Shown here: positions 7,424 through 12,168 of the stretch, one piece after another
Numbering within the stretch: position 1 is the stretch's first letter
Layout: every line of letters begins with the position of its first letter
Made by a program: the position numbers and the translations under genes
Notes under the pieces: generated by a model
Told to the model about the DNA's origin: nothing
Seen by the model: only the letters and a program-made list of their open reading frames with translations
The model's database searches: none
Assembly (NCBI GenBank): GCA_014729455.1
Contig: WJJW01000433.1
Location: 1 to 12,168 of the forward strand
Length of the DNA stretch: 12,168 nucleotides
Source: Candidatus Eiseniibacteriota bacterium
GTDB lineage: Bacteria; Eisenbacteria; RBG-16-71-46; CAIMUX01; VGJL01
Direction: 5' to 3'

Positions 7424-7443
7424 AGCGGATACGGAGATTCGCG

Positions 7444-8232
7444 ATGGAACCGAGAAGCCAATACCTGGAACTGCCTGCAAGCCGAACGGACCTTCGCCCG
7501 ACCTACCACTTCATGATGAAGTGCTTGCTGTACTCGCGCATGGAAACCGGGTTGCTCTCAAACCAGGACTTCTACGACGAGGACGTCAACGTCTACATCG
7601 CGCATCTGCTGGACTCGATGATCCGGCCGGAGAACCTCGAGCAGGCGCGGCGCTATCTCTCGCCGTACGACACCGACCTCTTCCAGCGATTGGCGGGCAG
7701 CAAGGATGCCCGTCTGAAGTACACGATCTACAAGACGAACGCCGACTTCCTCCTGATCTCGCTGGGCGTGTTCGATCACAAGGAACCGGCCATGGCGAAG
7801 AAGAGACCGGGCTCCGGCAAGGAGCGCTTCTTCCACCCGACGGAGGAAGCGAGCGTCGGCCGCGGCCGCACCTATTACCGCTTCGCCTACACCTACAGCC
7901 AGCTCGTCAACGGACGGAGCGCCGGCATCTCCGAGGTTCTCGAGAAGCTGAGCCTCGGCTTCGACAAGTACCTTCGCATCCTCGCCCACATGCGGGGCGA
8001 GTACTTCGACCTGATCAAGCGGTTGTCGGGCGGCGAGGTCTACCACCTGGAACGGGTGGCGAACGAGAACAGCCGCTTCGAGGACCTGAAGAAGAAGCAG
8101 GATCGGTTCCTCGATCTCTACCTCGAATACAAGAAGACCGGATCGATCGACCTGAAAGCCGAAATCGAGAAGCTCGTCCAGGAGATCCGGAGCCTGGATC
8201 CCGACTTCCAGTTCGAGATTCCCCGATCCTGA
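7444..8232 (+). CDS. Conserved-looking protein of unknown function under a sigma54 promoter
   Basis: The frame stays open to the left, but the ATG at 7444 has GGAG seven bases ahead and lies downstream of the predicted sigma54 start site, so the product is 262 residues. I do not recognise the family. The protein has no signal peptide or membrane helix and looks mostly alpha-helical. It is rich in Tyr, Phe, Arg and Lys, with a charged helix toward the C-terminus (about 205-250). Motif-like stretches include YHFMMKCLLYSRMETGL (21-37), FYDEDVNVYIAHLL (43-56) and TYYRFAYTYSQLVNG (143-157). The ordered sequence, good ribosome site and promoter argue that it is real. It is probably cytoplasmic. No enzyme motif is evident. 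Confidence 0.8.
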   Translation: MEPRSQYLELPASRTDLRPTYHFMMKCLLYSRMETGLLSNQDFYDEDVNVYIAHLLDSMIRPENLEQARRYLSPYDTDLFQRLAGSKDARLKYTIYKTNADFLLISLGVFDHKEPAMAKKRPGSGKERFFHPTEEASVGRGRTYYRFAYTYSQLVNGRSAGISEVLEKLSLGFDKYLRILAHMRGEYFDLIKRLSGGEVYHLERVANENSRFEDLKKKQDRFLDLYLEYKKTGSIDLKAEIEKLVQEIRSLDPDFQFEIPRS

Positions 8233-8299
8233 CGCACACCAGCCGGCCTCCTTCCCTTCCCCCCTCTCTGACCAACCCCGGGGAGGGGGTCGGTGCGTC
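8231..8299 (+). repeat. Imperfect nested inverted repeat after the unknown gene, possible terminator
   Basis: GACGCAC (8231-8237) pairs with GTGCGTC (8293-8299). Inside it, CCCCCTC (8260-8266) pairs with GAGGGGG (8283-8289). It begins within the stop codon of the preceding gene. There is no T-run after it, so it is not a classical intrinsic terminator, but it may stall polymerase or protect the 3' end. Confidence 0.35.
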
Positions 8300-8665
8300 T
8301 GGTCCGGCGTCGGTCCCTCGCCGGAGCCGGAGGCGCCGTCCCGGAAACCAACCTGTGGACGGCACCCGACGGGGCGCCGGACGATCGGCCAGAAGAGCGC
8401 CGGGGAATCCGACCGATCACCTCGTCATGCAGCAGTTCCTGCGAGGAGTCCCGCACAGCATACGCCTTGCTGATTCCTCCAACGCGTCTAGGATCGCAAT
8501 CAGTGGAGTTCGTGGGAAAGGAGCCCAGGGTCATCACTAGGCCGGATCGTGTCGAGGCAACGAGAGTCGGCCTGCCGCCGCCCTCGACGAGGCGAGGGTC
8601 ACGCTGGAACGCCCTGCAGGTCATGGATACGGAACACGATCACATGTGGATGAGGAGCCGCTAGC
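8233..8665. other. Intergenic region, 433 bases, no convincing gene
   Basis: It separates two rightward genes. Open frames on both strands have no recognisable family, poor composition and no usable ribosome site. Apart from the nested hairpin at its left end and the ribosome site GAGGAG at 8652-8657, I see nothing clear. A weak promoter-like pair (TTGCTG and TAGGAT, 16 bases apart, about 8467-8494) might serve the DUF389 gene. Confidence 0.5.
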
Positions 8666-9685
8666 GTGCCGCTGCGCCTTCTCGAGGTCACGGTTCCCGT
8701 CGAGGATCTTGCGAAGATCCCCCCGTTGATTCAGGAGGCGACTCTCCTGCACATGCGTGTGTCGGAGTCGGGGGCTGGCACCGGGGTCATGAGCATCCTC
8801 CTCGAGGCACAAGACGTAGAGGCCGTATCCGACCTGCTCGTCTCCCACTTCGGGACGAGCAACGACTTCCGTGTGATCTTGCTCCCCGTCGAGGCCACGC
8901 TACCGGCGCCCATTCAGCCGGCCAGCACCGACGCGCCCGAGGGCGCAGAGACTGCAGGGGGCAGGTCCGAAGCCCGGAGAATCAGTCGAGAGGAGCTGTA
9001 CGAGGACATCGCGCAGGCGAGCCGGCTGACCGCCACTTACGTCGTGATGGTGGCCCTCTCGACCGTCGTGGCGGCGGTGGGCCTGATCCGAGGAGACGTG
9101 GCTATCGTCATCGGCGCCATGGTCATCGCCCCGCTGCTTGGCCCCAACGTGGCCGTATCACTCGCCATGACTCTGGGCGATCTGGATCTCGCGAAGAGAT
9201 CGCTTCGGACTCTGGGCGCCGGGGTGGTGACGGCATTGACCCTGTCCCTGCTGGCGGGCCTCGTTCTGCCGATCGATCCTTCCGCTCCCGAAGTCGTGGC
9301 GCGAACGCGTCCGGACATCGCTGACGTCGTCCTGGCACTGGCCGCTGGGACCGCGGGAGCGTTGGCGTTTACGAGCGGAGTCCCCGCCATCGTCGTGGGG
9401 GTCATGGTCGCGGTCGCCCTGCTCCCTCCCCTGCTGGTTTGCGGTCTTCTCCTCGGGGCTGGGCACTGGGCGCCAGCCACCGGCGCCTTCGTGCTGCTGC
9501 TGACCAACGTTGCTTGCATCAATCTGGCTGGGGTGGCGACGTTCTTCGCTCAGAAGGTCAGCCCCAGGACGTGGTGGGAAGTGGATCGAGCGAGGAAGAG
9601 CACGCGTCTTGCGGTCACCGTGTGGATCCTGATGCTTGGCCTGCTGTTCGTCTTGATCCTACTGGGCCATGTCGGAGGGGTCTGA
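8666..9685 (+). CDS. DUF389 family membrane protein (TIGR00341-like)
   Basis: It starts with GTG, eight bases after GAGGAG, and encodes 339 residues. Residues 1-77 look like a small alpha/beta (ferredoxin- or ACT-like) cytoplasmic domain. A polar linker (80-110) follows, then a membrane region of about six or seven helices from 122 to 335. The family signature IGAMVIAPLLGP at 149-160 and the related GVMVAVALLPPL at 245-256 are clear and look like an internal repeat. DUF389 proteins are widespread inner-membrane proteins with no established biochemical role; transport has been suggested. The gene stands alone: a 433-base gap lies upstream and a convergent gene downstream, so the context gives no functional clue. 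Confidence 0.88.
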   Translation: MPLRLLEVTVPVEDLAKIPPLIQEATLLHMRVSESGAGTGVMSILLEAQDVEAVSDLLVSHFGTSNDFRVILLPVEATLPAPIQPASTDAPEGAETAGGRSEARRISREELYEDIAQASRLTATYVVMVALSTVVAAVGLIRGDVAIVIGAMVIAPLLGPNVAVSLAMTLGDLDLAKRSLRTLGAGVVTALTLSLLAGLVLPIDPSAPEVVARTRPDIADVVLALAAGTAGALAFTSGVPAIVVGVMVAVALLPPLLVCGLLLGAGHWAPATGAFVLLLTNVACINLAGVATFFAQKVSPRTWWEVDRARKSTRLAVTVWILMLGLLFVLILLGHVGGV

Positions 9686-9782
9686 CAGCCGCGCGGCGGC
9701 CGACGTGAATCAGGTTCGGATTCCCTCTTCGGTCGGCACCAACACGGACGCATGACCATCGGATGGAAGCGGATCCGCTCGC
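9686..9782. other. Convergent gap with short palindromes
   Basis: Between the DUF389 and guaB stops lie a GC hairpin (GCCGC-3-GCGGC, 9688-9700) and a perfect 12-base palindrome, AGCGGATCCGCT (9768-9779). Neither is followed by a T-run in its direction of transcription, so a role in termination is only possible. Confidence 0.3.
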
Positions 9783-11246
9783 TCACAGCACCTTGTAGTT
9801 CGGTGCCTCCTTGGTGATCGTCACGTCGTGGGGATGCCCCTCCCGGAGCCCGGCGTCGGTGACGCGAATGAACCGCGCCCGCTCGCGCAGCTCGTCGATC
9901 GTGCGGACTCCGCAGTAGCCCATCCCGCCGCGCACACCGCCGACGAGCTGGAAGACGACCGCTCCGACCCGGCCCTTGTACGGGACCCGGCCCTCGATCC
10001 CCTCGGCGACCATTTTCGATCCCGCCGTCTCGTCGTCCTGGAAGTAGCGGTCCCGGCTGCCGTGCTGCATCGCGCCGATCGAGCCCATCCCCCGATAGGA
10101 CTTGTAGGACCGGCCCTGATAGAGAACCGTCTCCCCCGGGCTCTCCTCCGTCCCGGCGAAGAGGCTGCCGATCATCACCGCGCTCGCCCCCGCGCCGAGC
10201 CCCTTCGTCAGGTCCCCGCTGTATTTCACGCCGCCGTCCGCGACGACCCGCACGCCGTGCCGGTCCGCCTCTTCGGCGCATTCGAGGATCGCGGTGATCT
10301 GCGGGACCCCGATCCCGGCGACCACGCGCGTCGTGCAGATCGCCCCCGGGCCCATTCCGACCTTCACCACGTCGGCCCCGGCGGAGATCAGCTCCCGCGT
10401 CCCCTCCTTCGTCGCGACGTTGCCGGCCATCAACGCCACGTCGGGATGCCGCTTGCGCACCGCCTCGACCATCTTCAAGACCCGCGACGAGTGGCCGTGC
10501 GCGCTGTCGAGGACCAGGAGATCGATCCCTTTGGCCACCAGCGCGTCCACCCGTTCGTAGGTGTCCGAAGCGGTCCCGATCGCGGCGGCGACCCGGAGCC
10601 GCCCGTGCTCGTCGACGCAGGCGTTCGGGTACTGGATCTTCTTCAGGATGTCCTTGACGGTGATCAACCCGCAGAGGCGTCCTTCCGCGTCGACGACCGG
10701 CAGCTTCTCGATCCGGTGCTTGTGGAGGATCTCCTTGGCTTCCTCGAGCGTCGTCCCGACCGGAACCGTGATCAGGCTCTCCCGCGTCATCACCTCCTCG
10801 ATCCGCACGTTGACGTTGCGGATGAAGCGGAGATCGCGATTGGTGAGGATCCCGACGAGGATCCCATCCTTGGTGATCGGAACGCCCGACACGCGGTAGC
10901 GCTCCATGATCTTCAGCGCATCGCCCACGAGGAGATCGGGCGGCAGGGTCACCGGATCGGTGATCATCCCGCTCTCCGAGCGCTTCACCTTCTCCACCTC
11001 GGCGGCCTGCTGCTCGACCGAGAGGTTCTTGTGGACCACGCCGATCCCCCCTTCGCGCGCCAGCGCGATCGCGAGACGGGACTCGGTGACGGTGTCCATC
11101 GCCGCCGATAGGATCGGGATTCCGAGACGGACCTTCGGCGTCAGCGAGACGGAGGGATCGACCTCAGAAGGAAGCACCTCGCTCTTCGCCGGGACCAGCA
11201 GAACGTCGTCGAAGGTTAGACCAATCCCTGCGACACGATCGTCCAT
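9783..11246 (-). CDS. guaB: Inosine-5'-monophosphate dehydrogenase
   Basis: A complete 487-residue enzyme that oxidises IMP to XMP with NAD+, the rate-limiting step of de novo GTP synthesis in the cytoplasm. The N-terminal GLTFDDVLLVPAKS and the (beta/alpha)8 barrel are typical. Two CBS domains (about 95-208) interrupt the barrel and usually bind adenine or guanine nucleotides for allosteric control. The catalytic loop GPGAICTTRVV holds C304; most homologues have Ser before the Ile, here Ala. DGG (337-339) binds the IMP phosphate region, and the mobile flap carries SRDRYFQ (397-403) with its catalytic Arg. The C-terminal EAPNYKVL is usual. The ATG follows GGAGG by four bases. The upstream barrel-protein gene ends only 24 bases earlier, so the two are probably co-transcribed from the promoter at 12106-12135. 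Confidence 0.97.
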   Translation of the reverse strand: MDDRVAGIGLTFDDVLLVPAKSEVLPSEVDPSVSLTPKVRLGIPILSAAMDTVTESRLAIALAREGGIGVVHKNLSVEQQAAEVEKVKRSESGMITDPVTLPPDLLVGDALKIMERYRVSGVPITKDGILVGILTNRDLRFIRNVNVRIEEVMTRESLITVPVGTTLEEAKEILHKHRIEKLPVVDAEGRLCGLITVKDILKKIQYPNACVDEHGRLRVAAAIGTASDTYERVDALVAKGIDLLVLDSAHGHSSRVLKMVEAVRKRHPDVALMAGNVATKEGTRELISAGADVVKVGMGPGAICTTRVVAGIGVPQITAILECAEEADRHGVRVVADGGVKYSGDLTKGLGAGASAVMIGSLFAGTEESPGETVLYQGRSYKSYRGMGSIGAMQHGSRDRYFQDDETAGSKMVAEGIEGRVPYKGRVGAVVFQLVGGVRGGMGYCGVRTIDELRERARFIRVTDAGLREGHPHDVTITKEAPNYKVL

Positions 11247-11270
11247 CGTCCCTCCGTACGGTTGTGTGGT

Positions 11271-12017
11271 TCAGGAACCGGTTCGGCCCGATTCCAGACG
11301 GATCACGCGCTTCTCTTGCCGTTCCCAGAGGATCCCCTCGTAAGGGGAGAAGTGGTAGCTGACCCCGATGCGGCTGGAGACGTAGCGGTCGTTGCCGCCG
11401 AGGAGGGTCGGGTAGTCGTCCTTGTTCTCGGTGAAGAGCTGGTGGATCCGGTTGGTCCAGATGACGGTGACGTGCCGGCTCAACCGTCGCTCCACCTCGA
11501 GTCCGCCGAAGACGCCGAATCCGAAGTCCCGCAGGGGAAGCTGCGTCTCGGGGTCGCGGACCGACTTGCCTTCGAACTTGTAGTTCCAGCGATAGAGGCC
11601 CCCACCCGTCCCGACCTTCCAGTCGAATCCGAAGAGCTGCGAGACGTGACGGTAGATCCCGAGCGTTCCGGAGTGGACGGTGAGCACCGTGTCCCCTCTC
11701 GACTCGAAGGCGTTCCAGCCGAACCCGAAGTCCCCGACTCCGACCCAATCGGCGTTGAACCGGTAGCGGAACGTCCCCTGGAGGGTGGGCCGGACCCTGG
11801 CGCCGTCGGATGCGTCCTCGTCGGCGAGGAACAGCATTCCGCCCGCGCTCGCGCCGAACGATCCGAACTGCGCAAGGGACTGGAAGACCTGCGCCGCCGT
11901 CGACGCATCCTCCTCCTCGTTGAAATCTGCAGGGGGGGAATCACCTTGGGCCGTCGCTTCCCCCGCCCCCGCCAAACACCACAACCCCACCACCAGCGGG
12001 AACCAAGCGAGCCGCAT
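11271..12017 (-). CDS. Signal-peptide-bearing outer-membrane beta-barrel-like protein
   Basis: I chose the ATG at 12017 because GGAGGAG lies about eight bases upstream and a proper signal peptide begins there. An in-frame ATG 14 codons further up would place a charged tail before it. The product is 248 residues. Residues 1-23 are a Sec signal: Arg, a hydrophobic core, and ATA before a likely cleavage at Q24. An acidic stretch (26-40) follows. From about 50 to 235 come alternating strands rich in aromatics and Gly (FRYRFNADWVGVGDFGFGWNAF-type pattern, GVSYHFSPY near the end), as in small porin-like barrels. The mature end has an extra charged tail after the last strand (QEKRVIRLESGR), unlike barrels that end in Phe. 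No specific family is recognised. Probably an outer-membrane protein; its link to guaB is unexplained. Confidence 0.75.
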   Translation of the reverse strand: MRLAWFPLVVGLWCLAGAGEATAQGDSPPADFNEEEDASTAAQVFQSLAQFGSFGASAGGMLFLADEDASDGARVRPTLQGTFRYRFNADWVGVGDFGFGWNAFESRGDTVLTVHSGTLGIYRHVSQLFGFDWKVGTGGGLYRWNYKFEGKSVRDPETQLPLRDFGFGVFGGLEVERRLSRHVTVIWTNRIHQLFTENKDDYPTLLGGNDRYVSSRIGVSYHFSPYEGILWERQEKRVIRLESGRTGS

Positions 12018-12090
12018 GACCTTGTCTCCTCCGCGCTCCGAAGACCTCCGCAGCGACACCCCGGATGCCGCTGGCCGCCCCGAAGCTGCA

Positions 12091-12108
12091 CGGGCGTTCG
12101 CCCGAACG
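12091..12108. repeat. Overlapping inverted repeats at the transcription start / -10
   Basis: Two perfect dyads overlap: CGGGCG-TT-CGCCCG (12091-12104) and CGTTCG-CC-CGAACG (12095-12108). They cannot fold at the same time. The second overlaps the proposed -10 box, so they could be an operator or alternative leader hairpins. Confidence 0.45.
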
Positions 12109-12135
12109 ATAGGTTCTGCGCTTGGCGACTGTCAA
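12106..12135 (-). promoter_or_regulatory. Sigma70 promoter of the barrel protein-guaB operon
   Basis: On the minus strand a perfect TTGACA (12135-12130) is followed after 18 bases by TATCGT (12111-12106), which matches the -10 at four of six positions. Transcription would start near 12099, leaving a leader of about 80 bases before the ATG at 12017. It is the only good promoter candidate for both genes. Confidence 0.6.
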
Positions 12136-12150
12136 GTCGACGCTTGACAG
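12129..12150. promoter_or_regulatory. Perfect 8-base-arm inverted repeat covering the -35 box (candidate operator)
   Basis: CTGTCAAG (12129-12136) and CTTGACAG (12143-12150) are perfect inverted copies six bases apart, as expected for a dimeric repressor or activator site. The left arm contains the -35 hexamer of the leftward promoter. The right arm supplies a second TTGACA (12144-12149) facing right, so a divergent promoter may continue beyond the window end. Confidence 0.6.
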
Positions 12151-12168
12151 CGCCCGGGCGTCACGAAC

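Larger units (their letters stand above)
7009..7443. other. Divergent intergenic region, 435 bases
   Basis: It lies between the signalling operon (leftward) and the sigma54-controlled gene (rightward). It holds the sigma54 promoter at 7335-7350, a 14-base direct repeat (7190-7203 and 7410-7423), and two short dyads: GAACG-3-CGTTC at 7125-7137 and AAGTC-7-GACTT at 7218-7234. I see no convincing gene; open frames here lack family features and ribosome sites. I found no clear sigma70 promoter for the leftward operon. Confidence 0.6.

Noticed and set aside
7288..7443. A 52-codon N-terminal extension of the unknown gene.
   Set aside because: It starts upstream of the sigma54 transcription start, has low-complexity Pro/Gly/Arg content, and the ATG at 7444 has a good ribosome site.
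8293..8664. A 123-codon frame ending just before the DUF389 start.
   Set aside because: Its composition is random-looking, it has no ribosome site and no recognisable motif, so I treat the stretch as intergenic.
9768..9779. The palindrome AGCGGATCCGCT as a guaB terminator.
   Set aside because: The stem would be only four base pairs with a four-base loop, and no T-run follows. It is kept only as a short palindrome in the gap entry.
8300..9782. The idea that the DUF389 gene and its flanks are a recently acquired island.
   Set aside because: Composition by eye is only slightly different from the rest, and there are no terminal repeats, integrase or target duplications.
9828..11111. A 427-codon plus-strand frame opposite guaB.
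   Set aside because: guaB is certain. The antisense product is an Arg/Asp/His-rich shadow without any motif.

Overview
The window is GC-rich bacterial DNA with tightly packed genes, good Shine-Dalgarno sites and ATGA start/stop overlaps. A signal-peptide-bearing, beta-rich protein that looks like an outer-membrane barrel points to a Gram-negative (diderm) host. A cytochrome bd-superfamily oxygen reductase points to aerobic or microaerobic respiration. No rRNA or phylogenetic marker pins down the phylum. Nothing resembling a tRNA, rRNA, CRISPR array, transposase or phage gene was found.

Layout, left to right. (1) 2-634 (+) is the 3' part of a Trm9-like SAM methyltransferase cut by the window edge. 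Its last 23 bases overlap, tail to tail, the gene that follows. (2) 612-3043 (-) is a two-gene operon for an unusual bd-type oxygen reductase: a CydA-like subunit with a fused cytochrome c domain in place of a quinol-binding region, and a second membrane subunit that looks like a diverged paralogue of the first. A sigma70-like promoter lies just upstream. (3) 3155-7008 (-) is a three-gene signalling operon: a two-helix membrane protein with a HAMP-like linker and coiled coil, then a CheW-like protein fused to a degenerate receiver, then a REC-GAF-HD-GYP response regulator whose HD-GYP site is largely eroded. It resembles a chemosensory array stripped of its kinase and methyl-accepting hairpin. 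(4) 7009-7443 is a divergent intergenic region with a full-consensus sigma54 promoter (7335-7350) driving a 262-residue protein of unknown function (7444-8232, +). (5) 8233-8665 holds no convincing gene. (6) 8666-9685 (+) is a DUF389 membrane protein. (7) 9783-12017 (-) is guaB (IMP dehydrogenase) behind a gene for a probable outer-membrane barrel protein. They probably share one promoter at 12106-12135, which is overlaid by two perfect inverted repeats.

How they may work together (inference): the three-gene signalling cluster could pass a membrane-sensed signal through CheW-like and receiver-type scaffolding rather than through catalysis in the window. It sits directly upstream of the oxidase operon on the same strand and divergently from a sigma54-controlled gene, so a link to respiration or to the unknown protein is possible but unproven. 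guaB with its barrel partner, DUF389 and the methyltransferase look like independent neighbours.
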